The notes below the pieces were generated by a model. It ran no database searches. It saw only the letters and a list, made by a program, of their open reading frames with translations, and had not been told where the DNA came from. Shown in pieces: positions 42,401 to 53,384 of a stretch of 64,000 nucleotides of DNA. The stretch is from NCBI GenBank assembly GCA_963662175.1, contig OY759223.1:5613549-5677548 (forward strand), read 5' to 3'. The position numbers and the translations under genes are program-made. The stretch's first letter is position 1; every line of letters starts with the position of its first letter. The DNA is from Aradus depressus (taxonomy: Eukaryota > Arthropoda > Insecta > Hemiptera > Aradidae).

Positions 42401-43709
42401 CTATGAAGGGACTAGAAAAGCAACTACAAAAAAAAAATCAAAAAATTTTAATTCAACAACCAACCAACCTTAAACGAAAAAAAATTAAAAATATATTGAA
42501 GAAATTATCACAAAAATGCAACCAATGTAGCTTGCCACAAGAGGGACCGGAAAACGAAATTCTCTAAATAAGAGAAGGGTAGAATTATTACAGATATTAA
42601 TTTTGGAATATTTATATTCTAGTACTTACAGATCCTGAAGAATAATTCTGCTGCATAGAAAATATTCTATTTACCATCGAAGATTCCAACAATCCAAATT
42701 TGTAATTATTCCTCTGGAAAAAAAACAGGTACTACTGGCAGCTGGAGGCTGAAATTCCTGAAAAATAAATAATAAAAATAATATAAAAAATAAATAAATA
42801 AAATAAAAAATATAGATAATACAGATTTTTTGGTTTATTATATCTTTGGTTAACATCTCAATGAAATAGTCATGAATTTATATATAATGATAACCAAAAA
42901 TATATTAAGTATATATAAAAAAAATATATTATTACATTTTACTCAACAATAGGTAGATAGTTACCTCAGTGTCAATATAATGACGTGTACTTGTGGAAAG
43001 TGCGTTTTATATACTAAAATTGTAATTATAGATATAATTTATAATTATAGATTTAAAATTATGAATTTATAACTATAATTTATATAAAAATATTGCTTAC
43101 CTTTATAAATAAACAAAATAAAACATATTTCTTTTTAATATTGCGACTATTTTTGTAATTATTACATTAACATATTGAAAGATGGATGACCGTTAGTGAA
43201 CAAATGAGAATGCATTTAAATGAAAAATGTTTGCAGTTGTGCAATTGCAATGGGTAAATTTACCGCAAATATGTCACGTTGCAACAATTTCCTTGAGGTG
43301 AAACCAATATTCCATCATCAGAAAGACCTTGGGAAATTTAACGATTTACCTATAAAAATTGTAATGTTCAGACACTTATTGAGTGTGGCTAATGCGTTCT
43401 AGAGAAAGATGCACTTTTGAGAGAGTGTTGGCAATGGGGGGGAAGGGGTGGAGGGGGGGGGGGGGGGGGAGATATGGGCTAGATGTGTACGTACGAAGTG
43501 CAGAAGAACTTGTGAAGGTGCCACACCTCCACGTTGGGAGTTTTGAGGTACTGCCCCCACTCCACCCATGCCGGAGCCCCAAGGGGGCGGGTCTTCGTAC
43601 TCTTTGGGGCCTTCCTCGGGGCTTAAGTCTTCCTTATTTCTTTAGAAGAGAGTAAGTCAAGTCAAAAATGAGTTGTTTATACAAGAAATAAAAAAATAAA
43701 TGTGTATTT
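42401..43709. other. No gene recognised; long G run
   Basis: AT-rich up to 43380, then a GC-rich island (43380-43630) with a G-rich run at 43449-43469. Overlapping open frames in the island on both strands carry no recognised motif and no splice support. Confidence 0.35.
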
Positions 43710-44185
43710 GTGAACAGGATAACTCCCGATAGAATGAATATATCGACACAAAATTTTATATGTGTATCCAGAACCATCTAAGGACAACACGTATTGAATT
43801 TCAGTCAAATCGGCCAAAGGGAAGGAGAGGACTAAGAGGCTTAACACAAAGATTCTAATAACTGCCATTATAATGAACATATTGACATTAAATTTTATAT
43901 TTAAATTTAGAATAGCATAAGGATGACACCTATCATTTTTCCACACAATCGATTAAAGGGAAAAGGGCAACTAGAGAAGAGGGTTGAGACTCAAACTCTC
44001 TAATAACTGCTCATGAAAGGAATGTATCGATAAAAATGAAAAGTACGAGGGTTGAAAAGCTACCATGTAAGTCAAATATCGAGTTTTAGCCCAAACTGTC
44101 AATTGGCTTTGGAGGGAGAGCGAAAACTTAATTGAATAATTCATACTAGGGAAGTACATAATCAGTGATTCACCGAAGACTTGTT
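43710..44185 (-). repeat. TACTTCCCCAG-family repeat, long copy
   Basis: Minus orientation with three modules, ending CTAGGGAAGTACATAATCAG and GATTCACCGAAGACTTG. 44186-44506 after it is unassigned. Confidence 0.72.
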
Positions 44186-44940
44186 TCATCAGGGAATTGT
44201 CAATCTTTAGATAACATATTCATCCCCACTCCGAAAAGGAGACATATTGAATTTTATCAAAAATTCCGCCTGTAATACTGATAAACATTTTACACTTGAC
44301 TAAGCCAACAGATAGGTGGGTAGGTACATTAGTTTCTCAAGTATATCTTTATCTTAATTCGTGGGAAATCGGATATCAAACAATTTGAATATCCATTGAA
44401 CATAACTCCAAGATAACAGAAAGCTGATAAGCAGACACCCACCTATAGAAATGTACCTCCGACAAATGTAGGTTAGAGTACATTTTTAAAGAAAATAAAA
44501 TAAATTATCCTGGGACCGAGGTCTCCTAAGAATAAATAGATACAGAGTCAAATGGAAAAGGAAACAATGAAATATAGTATCAGTATGACGTACAAAGAAG
44601 GTTAGGTTAGGTTTTATGACTCATGCCCGGGCTTTAACTACGAGGTCATATCGCCTACTACCAGAGAGCTCTTTCGTCACTCTGGTGGACATGAGCCCGA
44701 CTCTACTATGGGAGTCTTAAATTTTGCCTACCCTAAATTTTTGTTCACCTAGGGCAGGGGTCTTTAACGAGTCCCTTACATCGTATAGACTCGAGACCAT
44801 CGCTTAACGTCCCATCCGAAGGACGGCTTGCTTAAGTTTATTTTATCTTCCAGATAAAATAAACTAAGGGCCTCAGTCGGGTTTCGAACCCACGTTCTCG
44901 AGCTCAGAAGGCAAGCACGCATACAACTGAGCTACCGGCG

Positions 44941-46370
44941 CACAGTGGGCCAGATCCCGAATCTAGCGGGTCAAAAGTCCTGTGAATAAGTTACTGTTAA
45001 ATTATTATTTTTCAATCATTGAGAAGGGCATAAAAAGGCAGAAATATAACGACTAACACTATGGCTGGTCAATTGCTTTTTTAACTGGTTATTATAATTA
45101 GAGCGACCAGTCTCTCAAACCAATATCAGAATGGTTGTCTTCACTGCTAATTTCTGCCGAAATCGTTGTTGAAATTAAGAGTAACTGTCTTACTTTGTCA
45201 CTTATACCTATTTTTTTTTTGGTAGGCAGTGGTCTGAGGGAGCCAATAAAAGGATCAGACGAAATGAGCAGATTGTTTAAAATGTCAGTTAGTAGAAAAT
45301 CGATCCATTTTTCTAGAAAAGTGTTTCCTGAACCTTTTTATCTCCTTATGTTGGCTTTCTTGAACGTCTTCGGCCAGCTGTCCGATGGGTATGAGAAAAT
45401 GTTTGATAAGAGCACTCCCATATATAAGTATTGTATGAACACTGACAGGCATGGTGTCCAATCATATAGCAAGACGTACCTACGATCAGTTTCTTCAGCG
45501 AAAGTTTCAAAGGCTTCCAAATAAATATCATAAGCCGATGACAAAGCCTGGAGGAGTATGCTAAACCTTTCGATTAATTCTTCATCCACGCCAGTAATTT
45601 CAGCTGTTAAGGAAGGATTTTGGAAAAACCTTCGAGCTGCATTGCCATCATTTGTATTGCCACCTCCTTGGTTTGGAGTATCAATAGCTGCCGAGTCCAC
45701 ATTTTTTCTTCGTATAGTCAAAAAGAAATGTAATTTGTTCGAGGGTATTTCCAATAGGACGATTTCTGGCTCTCAACACATCGTACAACTCCCTTCTGCA
45801 TATAGACCTTTTCACACCTGCAGTTACAAATATAATAACATTAGTGAAAAAAAAAAAAAAAAAAAAAACGGGGCAAAACGGGTCGTTAAATTTAGTGTCA
45901 TTCTATTATCGACTAGTCAAAAAACAAGAATAATGAACGTTTACGAGGTACTGAGGGGTACGAAAGAAGTTACGGCTTTCTGAACTAGAATGAACTTTTT
46001 TTTTTAAACATGCAATATTCTTGTGACCCTTCCAACACTCTGTGACTGACTTAAGACCAAACAAAAATTGCTAAGACTTTCCTTTTTGATTGCCTTCCAT
46101 GGAAGAATAATGAAGAAAAGATCAGTAATGTTCGGAAGCGACACTCACAGGTAAGTGATGTAATCAAACTACCTGGCCTCCTAGATAATACAGCTGTTTG
46201 CATGGTTTGTTTATTTCATGGCTGCGCTGTATTGACTTTGTCCTCTCTAATTCCCTTTTTTTATTTCTCTCTCACACACTACTCGTTGAACCAGGTTTTT
46301 TTTCTTCCCGAAATCTCTCACTTCATTTTCGGACTTTTGTCCAGCTAGATTTGGGATCTGGCCCACTGTG
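44941..46370 (-). mobile_element. Transib DNA transposon, decayed copy
   Basis: 1430 bp. Terminal inverted repeats of about 40 bp (37 matching) start CACAGTGGGCCAGATCCC. The first seven bases are the CACAGTG heptamer also used by V(D)J recombination signals. Target duplication CGGCG (44936-44940, 46371-46375): 5 bp and GC-rich, as known for Transib. Inside is a decayed C-terminal transposase segment on the minus strand. The N-terminal half is missing, so it depends on another copy or is extinct. Confidence 0.85.
45130..45830 (-). pseudogene. Transib transposase C-terminal remnant (RAG1-related)
   Basis: Minus strand. The longest open part is 45338-45754 and contains GGGNTNDGNAARRFFQNPSL, then ITGVDEELIERFSILLQAL and TDRRYVLLYDWTPCLSV. 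After a frame slip near 45400 the trace continues in another frame with PIGQLAEDVQES and KRFRKHFSRKMDRFSTN, then slips again with SSDPFIGSLRPLP. These are the order and motifs of the Transib transposase region that aligns with the RAG1 catalytic core. The QLAED-QES segment is where the third catalytic acidic residue (Glu) lies. At least two frameshifts and a stop break it. The N-terminal half with the two catalytic Asp is not seen. Confidence 0.75.
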
Positions 46371-46699
46371 CGGCGCCCTCGAGGTACAAAGAATAAATAC
46401 AAAAGTAAATAAAGATATACATAGATAAATAAAAAAATTAACAGCTTAATTGTGAAGAAATAAAATTAATAATTAAATATGTAAAAAATAATCTATAAAA
46501 ATGTGAAGAAAATAAAATAAGTTGAAAAAAATTGACAGCATAATACATATGGTTAACTATAAAAGAGAAGGAAGGATGTCCAGACAAAGTTTGAAATAAA
46601 ATTAATTTCAGACAGTAGGAGCTAGATAGAAAAGTGTGAGGAGAGAGAAGAAAAATAATTATAATAAAAATAAAATAAATAAATGATAATGATAAAAAA

Positions 46700-46788
46700 A
46701 AATGATGATATATATTATAGTTAATGATGATATATATATTATAGTTATTGATGATATATATTATAGTAAATGATGATATATATTATAG
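46700..46788. repeat. ~27-bp AT-rich minisatellite
   Basis: Four units of GATGATATATATTATAGTT with spacer variation. Confidence 0.85.
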
Positions 46789-46956
46789 TTTACTTTATCT
46801 GGGTGGTAAAATAAAGTTAAGCACGCCGTCCTTCGGATGGGACGTTAAGCCTGTACGATGTCAAATACTCGTTAAAGACCCCTAACCTAGGTGAATAAAA
46901 ATTTAGGGTAGACAAAATTTAGGACTCCCACAGTAGAGTCGGGCTCATGTCCAGCC
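46787..46956 (+). repeat. SINE-A internal part
   Basis: 'actttatctgggtggtaaaa' through 'gggacgttaagcctgtacg' to 'cgggctcatgtcca'. A 16-base deletion removes the 'gatggtcccga' box. Confidence 0.78.
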
Positions 46957-47006
46957 AGATAAAATAAACTAAGGGCCACGTTCTTAAGCTCAGAAGCGCC
47001 CTCAGT
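46955..47006 (-). repeat. SINE-A head fragment in opposite orientation
   Basis: CCAGATAAAATAAACTAAGG, 'cttaagctcagaag' and GCGCCCTC, with the B box deleted. It abuts the plus fragment, giving an inverted chimera. Confidence 0.7.
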
Positions 47007-47139
47007 TATGTTTTATTTCCTTGTATTTTATTATTATTATTTTCTTTTCTTATTTTATTTTTTTTTATGTTTTGTTTTTTTTATTTATTTTTAATGTTCA
47101 AAATGTATTTCCTAAGGGCTAATAAAGAAATTGAAATTA

Positions 47140-47435
47140 AAATTAATTGATTTCGCTCTCACTCTAAAACCAATCGATCGTTTGATGTAAAAATCGACAG
47201 TTAACTTACATAGGAAACATACTAAATTGTATATCGATACATTCATTACAACTGCAGTTTTTTGGGTTTTTGTGTTAACCCCATAATATGTGATGTCCTT
47301 ATGGGGTTCTAGATACAAATATGAAACTTCATATCGATACATTCATTCTATCGGATTCAAAAAAACATCAAATTTAGGTAAAAAAGAAACATCGAATTTT
47401 TGACCGATTATTTAACTTTGTATAACTTGGGAAGT
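47140..47435 (+). repeat. TACTTCCCCAG-family repeat
   Basis: 'ttgatttcgctctcactct', 'cgatcgtttgatg', modules, then a decayed end 'taactttgtataacttggga'. Confidence 0.62.
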
Positions 47436-47686
47436 AAGCCCTTTATCAAAACTTGTCGATATCAATTTTAACATAATATGTTGTAGAGATATTTCAGTTT
47501 TGCCTTCTCCTGTCCCAAAGGGCGATAAAAGAAATAGTTTTTGTCGTAAGAATTGGTCCATAAGAAAACATCGGTTGTTTTAGTCATTTGGCATGATATG
47601 ATAAATATGTATCGCAACAAGTGGAAAAAATAAATGAAAAAATACAAAAGAAAGAGAGATAAGCAGTGGTTTAGTTTGAAGTTTAC

Positions 47687-47808
47687 CTTTGCTGTACGCT
47701 ACTGACAAGGGGAGCTGACAGACACAACAGGGTCCCGAGGGAGTTGGCCGATGTTGGGAGCTCGTTGAAGTAACTGTAGTGAACTTGGGCGATAAGGCAC
47801 ACACTTAT
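47687..47808 (-). CDS. Orphan internal exon candidate, unknown protein
   Basis: Minus strand: acceptor ACCTTTCAG before 47808, donor CAAAG|GTAAAC after 47687, 122 bases. The open phase-0 frame gives ISVCLIAQVHYSYFNELPTS followed by ANSLGTLLCLSAPLVSSVQQ. It is GC-rich against AT-rich flanks. Phase 2 at the donor does not fit the LAPTM-like exons, so it would belong to another gene whose other exons lie outside or were missed. The hydrophobic second half suggests a membrane protein. No family recognised. Confidence 0.4.
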
Positions 47809-47984
47809 CTGAAAGGTAACCCAGTATATGTCACGGTTCGCTTCCTTCGGTGCAATCGTTGGCGTTATACTCTCAAACAATGTGGAGTAATGACCGAATC
47901 AAGCAGACACCTAGCTGAGGGAGAATTCAAAACTTCAAATCCTGCTTTTGCTCGTGGTTTTTCTAAATTTGAAGCATTAATGTC

Positions 47985-48542
47985 TTCGGCCGATTTCACG
48001 GAAAATTAATAAGTGGCATCCATATGGCATTTTCAATTTAAATATAAAATTTCATGTGGATACATTCATTATATCGGCAATTATTCGAGTTTCGGTGTTA
48101 AGTCTCTCCCTAATACCCCCATATTCCTTTTGGCCAATTCAGCTGAAAATCAATTAGTGTTGTCCTTAGAGGGATCTATCTAATCCCTGTTCCCTTCTGC
48201 CGATTCGGCTGAATATTGATGTGTCGTTCTTATGGGATTTCGAATCCAAATATGAAATTACTTGTCGGTACATTCATTACAACGGCAGTTATTAGAGTTT
48301 TACGTTAAGCCTCCTGTTAATCCCCCTTCTCTTTGGTCGATTTGGCTGAAAAACAATGGATGTCGTCTTTAGAGGGTTTTGGGTTCACATAAAAAATTTC
48401 GTGCCGATGTATACACACAGAGAGAGAGAGAGACTTTTTTTTCATTTTTGGAATCAGGAGGTCGGAATACATGAAATTCCGTTGAAGAGTCGGTATCGAA
48501 TTACATAACTTCCCCTATACTTCTTGTTGCTGGGGAAGTAAA
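47985..48542 (+). repeat. TACTTCCCCAG-family repeat, four modules
   Basis: The 5' end is absent. Modules at about 48000, 48110, 48200 and 48330. Clear 3' end ATAACTTCCCCTATACTTC, then TTGCTGGGGAAGTAAAAAA. Confidence 0.75.
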
Positions 48543-49105
48543 AAATGTGGAATATACATAAGGATGTGTTAGAGTTGATATGTGGTTCGCTATCTACAAC
48601 CAGTACGTCTTATCTCATAACTGTTTTATCGTTTGTGTACCTTCGTAATCTTTAAGGAACTTTAATTGTTTTGTATGTCTGTGTGTGTTTTATACGTCTG
48701 TCTGCGAGTGTATATGTTTATTGGTCCCTTCACAAAACATTTGTTTTAAGATTCTCTACAGAAATTGAGATCTCTAAGACATTACAGATACCGGTGAGAG
48801 GAAGGTACTCCCCAAAAGGAGTAAAATCTGAAGTTGAAGATGTTATGACAGATACACTGGTCTCAGGATCAATGAGGAGCTGAGGTACCTTCTTAAAATA
48901 CGGGATTTGGGTATTCGGTATACAGCAGGGAAGATCAACATGGCTGGGAAGTAAGGAGGAGATGGAAAAGACAAGAATGTCGAAAAGGGTATTGGAAAGG
49001 TATCCTGAAGAAGTAATAGAGGCCATGCTTGAATAGTCTGGAGATCGTCCTGAAGAAAATGAGCATGAGAAGGTTAAGAAGACTGGTCGAGGACACAAAG
49101 AAAAA

Positions 49106-49945
49106 TCCCATTAGAAAGGTTGGATGACGGTGTCAAAAGAATGCTGATGATAAAGAAGACCAACCGAGGATAGAGAGAAGAAGATATAGATCGCTGGGAA
49201 GGACCATAGAGCCAATGAAGGAGAAAGGAAGAACACGCTTAGAAAGGTTGGAAGACGGTAGCAAAAGAATGCTGGTGATGAAGAAGACCAACCGAGGATA
49301 GAGCAAAGAAGATATAAATCGCTGGGAAGGACAATAGAGCCAATGAAGGAGAAAGGAAGAACACGCCTAGAAAGGTTGGAAGACGGTGTCAAAAGAATGC
49401 TGGTGATGAAGAAGACTAACTGAGGATAGAGCAAAGAAGATATAAATCGCTGGGAAGGACAATAGAGCCAATGAAGGAGAAAGGAAGAACACGCTTAGAA
49501 TGGTTAGAAGACGGTATCAAAAGAATGCTGGTGATGAAGAAGACCAACCGAGGATAGAGCAAAGAAGATATAAATCGCTGGGAAGGACAATAGAGCCAAT
49601 GAAGGAGAAAGGAAGAACACGCTTAGAAAGGTTGGAAGACGGTGTCAAAAGAATGCTGGTGATAGAGAAGACCAACCGAGAATAAAGAGAAGAAGATGTA
49701 GATCGCTGGGAAGGACCATAGAGCCAATGTATGAGAATGAAAGAACACGCTTAGAATGGTTAGAAGACGGTATCAAAAGAATGCTGGTGATGAAGAAGAT
49801 TAACTGAGGATAGAGCAAAGAAGATATAAATCGCTGGGAAGGACAATAGAGCCAATGAAGGAGAAAGGAAGAACACGCCTAGAAAGGTTGGAAGACGGTG
49901 TCAGAAGAATGCTGGTGATGAAGAAGACCAACCGAGAATAGAGTA
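49106..49945. repeat. 128-bp tandem repeat, about six and a half units
   Basis: The word TAGAGCCAATG(A/T)A recurs at 49207, 49335, 49463, 49591, 49719 and 49847: exactly 128 bases each time, with few substitutions and no length change. It gives frame-rotating open frames on both strands that are by-products. A related sequence upstream (48960-49105) looks like the single-copy ancestor. Origin unknown. Confidence 0.92.
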
Positions 49946-50549
49946 AAATGGATGAAGGATGTCTGAGAAGAAAAAAAATTGTTTTCAAACTGGACACATA
50001 AAAATTAAACCTATTTAGAATAAAAAAATGAAAAAGCAAAAATGAGGCATCTATTTAGGTTGAAAGAAGCCGAGATAGGAATGTTTGCCAACTAAACACA
50101 AGATAATATCCCAAGGAAACAGTTGTGACAACCTAACAGGATTTACTGATGTTAACATTGTCTCTACTCTCTGAAATATAGCAGGTTGCTTCATCTTTTA
50201 TATAATATAACCTTATCTACTATAACGAACGAGCGCGACATTCTGGGGTATCATCAGCCACGAATTAAGGCTAGGAAGATCTACTTCCGAAGGATATAGT
50301 TTTTTGTGTGAACGTTTTTTTTTGAATGCCCAGTTTAAATGTTATAGGCCCAATGCAGGTGAATATACCATGGAAGGAAAAAGAACAACTGGTATAGGAG
50401 TCAACAAAGCATTATCCGTATATGATGTCACTCTGTTGCAAATCTTCCGAATGGAAACTCCATATGCCGCAATATGCATTCAGAATCAGATATTGATGAG
50501 CCCTTACGTCTAGCTCTGGATGAGATGCGCGGACAGTGTGTTGCAAGGA
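49946..50549. other. No gene recognised
   Basis: Open frames near 50304-50549 lack start context, splice sites and motifs. Confidence 0.35.
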
Positions 50550-50860
50550 CATTGGCCAAAAATGAACAGATTAAAAATGGCAACAACGTTTGTCAGGTAG
50601 TTTGGTTGGCCGTACGACGTACGATTACTTCTGGGTACACCTCGACTCAAAGCTCTTTTTCTGTAAATGGAAGAACACCCCTGTTAATGCGGCGGCGGAT
50701 TCGACTCGCGGAACATGATAATGCCTGGGACTGAATCTACTATAGAGTCTGACTAGCCGGTGTTCAGCCGATTTGTCTGCAGCAGTATAAAACGTGCTGT
50801 TGATGCGCAGGTAGCCGTTCCCAGTTCCTTAGTAACCCCTACCCTGACCCCAAGCGCCTT
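50550..50860 (+). pseudogene. R1/Jockey-type LINE ORF2 tail fragment
   Basis: Nucleotide pattern parallels 250-690: 'ttggccgtacgacgtacgat', 'tctgggtacacctcgactc', 'ttctgtaaatggaag', 'gactagccggtgttcagccg'. All frames are broken. Confidence 0.45.
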
Positions 50861-50945
50861 CCTCGATGTTCAACAGAGTGATTTTGCAAAGCAGGTTACC
50901 AATCATTTCTGATTAATAGTAACGAAAATTTTATCAAATGATAGT

Positions 50946-51216
50946 TATTATGACTAATGCCCCGGCTTTAACTACAAGGTCATATCGCCTATTACCAGAG
51001 CGCTCTTTCGTCACTCTGGTGGACATGAGCCAGACTCTACTATGGGTCCTAAATTTTATCTACCTAAATGTTTATTCACGTAGAGTTGTAGGTCTTTAAC
51101 GAGTACCTGGCAACGTACAGGCTCGGGAACATCGCATATCGTCCCATCCAAAGGACGGAGTGGTCATGGTTTTTTAATCTCCCAGGGCTTCGAACCCACG
51201 ATCTTGAACCCTCAAT
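50946..51216 (-). repeat. SINE-A lacking the A box
   Basis: Minus orientation, 'gactaatgccccggctttaa' to B box GGCTTCGAACCC and 'cttgaaccctcaa'. Head missing. Confidence 0.8.
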
Positions 51217-51504
51217 TCCCAGTAGATAATCCAGAAGCAATTGTTTAGAGCTTCATAAATAAATTACAAAGAAAAGAATATCCAACGTTAAAATATTTCA
51301 TGAAGAAGATTTATTAGAGACAGGAGAATGATACATTGAAAAAGAGACAAACGAGTGGCGTCAGGATGCTCTGTTCCACATCTGTGTCAACAACCCAGTC
51401 AAATAGTGCATAATTTAGCAAACATTCTGACAAAAAATTCCGTTTTATTAGACTTTTATTGAAAATTTCATTGAAGTTGTTTTGAAATTCAAATAGCTAC
51501 TCAC

Positions 51505-51582
51505 CAAAAACTGATTCTTCTTGTCTTACTCTCCAGCCCATGTCAAAAACTGGAGTCTCAGCAACGTCAAATTTCAATTGTC
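51505..51582 (-). CDS. Weak orphan exon candidate
   Basis: Minus strand, donor TTTTTG|GTGAGTAG after 51505 and a possible AG before 51582. The open frame includes QLKFDVAETPVFDMGWRV and RQEESVF. Composition is protein-like, but the acceptor is poor and the frame is short. It may be chance. The rest of 51217-51679 is unassigned. Confidence 0.25.
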
Positions 51583-51679
51583 CTTAGTCAATAAGTGTAG
51601 ACGTGACTAATCTGAAAAGTCAAAAATCAAAATTTAATTTGATAGGATTCAAAAATGTAGAAAGTCAAAAAAAAAATCA

Positions 51680-51880
51680 TCCGACAATTAATCAACTTTG
51701 TTTTCGCGCTTAATCTGAAGTCAATGTACCGATTTAGTTGAAAAATTAATAAGTGTCTTATTTCACTGAGTTCTGAAATCTGTACTAAACGTATTAATAC
51801 ATTGTTAAATACATCGGCAATTATTAGGATTTCTGAGGTTCAACTTATAATTGACTCAACTTATTATGTTAATATTCAAC
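51680..51880 (+). repeat. TACTTCCCCAG-family fragment
   Basis: 'acaattaatcaactttg', 'tgaaaaattaataagtg', 'acatcggcaattattagg'. Ends lost. Confidence 0.55.
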
Positions 51881-51889
51881 AGTTGACTT

Positions 51890-52307
51890 GAGGGCGCCGG
51901 TAGCTCAGTGGTTGGTATGCCTGCTTGCCTTCTGTCCTCAAGATCGTGGGTTCGAAACCCGACCGAGGCACTTAGTTTATTTTATCTGGGAGGTAAAATA
52001 AACTTAAGCACGCCGTCCTTCGAATGGGACGTTAAGCGATGGTCCCGCCGAGCCTTTACGATGTCAGGTACTCGTTAAAGACCCCTACCCTAGGTGAATA
52101 AAAATTTAGGGTAGGCAAAATTTAGGACTCCCACAGAGTGACCAAAGAGCGCTCTGGTAGTAGACGATATGACCTTGTAATTAAAGCCCGGGCATCAATC
52201 ATAATAACTAACTATAACTTATAAGATATCTTCATGTAGGTATACATTTTTATGACATATTCTATAACCATGTTATGGTTTAACGGAAATAAATATTATT
52301 ATTATTA
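51890..52307 (+). repeat. SINE-A with LINE-like (ATT)n tail, tandem unit 1
   Basis: Complete head (GAGGGCGCCGGTAGCTCAG), perfect B box GGGTTCGAAACCCG and body, then ATCATAATAACTAACTATA and a 3' extension 'ccatgttatggtttaacgg' + AATAAATATTATTATT. The extension matches the tail at 23625-24062. All three units share the odd GGTCCCGCCGAGCC. Units 1 and 2 also share the deletion of 'gtagagtcgggctcatgtcc'. Confidence 0.88.
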
Positions 52308-52323
52308 TATATATAATATGATA

Positions 52324-52733
52324 GAGGGCGCCGGTAGCTCAGTGGTATGCGTGCTTGCCTTCTGAGCTCAAGATCGTGAGTTCGAAACCCGACCGAGGCC
52401 TTTAGTTTATTTTATCTGGGAGGTAAAATAAACTTAAGCACGCCGTCCTTCGAATGGGACGTTAAGCGATGGTCCCGCCGAGCCTTTACGATGTCAGGTA
52501 CTCGTTAAAGACCCCTACCCTAGGTGAATAAAAATTTAGGGTAGGCAAAATTTAGGACTCCCACAGAGTGACCAAAGAGCGCTCTGGTAGTAGACGATAT
52601 GACCTTGTAATTAAAGCCCGGGCATCAATCATAATAACTAACTATAACTTATAAGATATCTTAATGTATACATTTTTATGACATATTCTATAACCATGTT
52701 ATGGTTTAACGGAAATAAATATTATTATTATTA
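52324..52733 (+). repeat. SINE-A with (ATT)n tail, tandem unit 2
   Basis: Nearly identical to unit 1, starting 434 bases later. B box GAGTTCGAAACCC. The same deletion and the same tail. Confidence 0.88.
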
Positions 52734-52751
52734 TATATATATAATATGAAA

Positions 52752-53090
52752 GAGGGCGCCGGTAGCTCAGTGGTATGCGTGCTTGCCTTCTGAGCTCAAG
52801 ATCGTGAGTTCGAAACCCGACCGAGGCCTTTAGTTTATTTTATCTGGGAGGTAAAATAAACTTAAGCACGCCGTCCTTCGAATGGGACGTTAAGCGATGG
52901 TCCCGCCGAGCCTTTACGATGTCAGGTACTCGTTAAAGACCCCTACCCTAGGTGAATAAAAATTTAGGGTAGGAAAAATTTAGGACTCCCACAGTAGAGT
53001 CGGGCTCATGTCCACCAGAGTGACGAAATAGTGATCTGTTGGTAGGCGATATGACCTTGTAGTTAAAAACCTGAGCATTTCACAATAACT
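52752..53090 (+). repeat. SINE-A, tandem unit 3
   Basis: Starts 428 bases after unit 2 and shares GGTCCCGCCGAGCC. It retains 'gtagagtcgggctcatgtcc', lost in units 1 and 2, and has a different 3' end without the (ATT)n tail. 53091-53384 after it is AT-rich and unassigned. Confidence 0.85.
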
Positions 53091-53384
53091 AAAATTATAT
53101 TAAATGTTATTACAATCTTGTACGTAGTTCACTCACAAACAAATAAAGTAATAAAAAAAAAAATATATGTTGTACACTTTTTATGTATATCTGCCCCAGA
53201 TGCATATTAAACATACAGGTACATTGTTACCTTCAGGTCTGTTTACTTTTCAAGACTATTTACAGAACCTAATTAACTGGGTAACATTCTTTTCCTATCT
53301 GAACTTATTAACAAACTGTTGTTACAATTCCTCATTTATTTATATATTATATTAATATATAATTTATATATTAAAAACATATTT

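Larger units (their letters stand above)
44600..46383 (-). repeat. SINE-A, full length, split by a Transib element
   Basis: Minus orientation, 3' end GGTTAGGTTAGGTTTTATG at 44600. It runs to ACCGGCG at 44940 and resumes after the Transib as CGGCGCCCTCGAG. A 10-bp target duplication GTACAAAGAA is at 44590-44599 and 46384-46393. Confidence 0.9.
44507..46660 (-). repeat. LINE 3' end (same family as 32853-34470), split by nested insertions
   Basis: 44507-44599 (TGGGACCGAGGTCTCCTAAG, 'aataaatagatac') continues at 46384-46660 ('ataaatacaaaagtaaataa', 'cttaattgtgaagaaat', 'aaataaaattaatttcag'), matching the order in 32853-33520. SINE-A plus Transib lie between. Confidence 0.7.

Noticed and set aside
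43383..43655. GC-rich island with 90-codon plus and 68-codon minus frames
   Set aside because: Composition is driven by a G run; no motif, no splice sites and no start context.
45135..45983. Plus-strand open frames of 129 and 141 codons
   Set aside because: They are antisense shadows of the Transib transposase relic on the minus strand.
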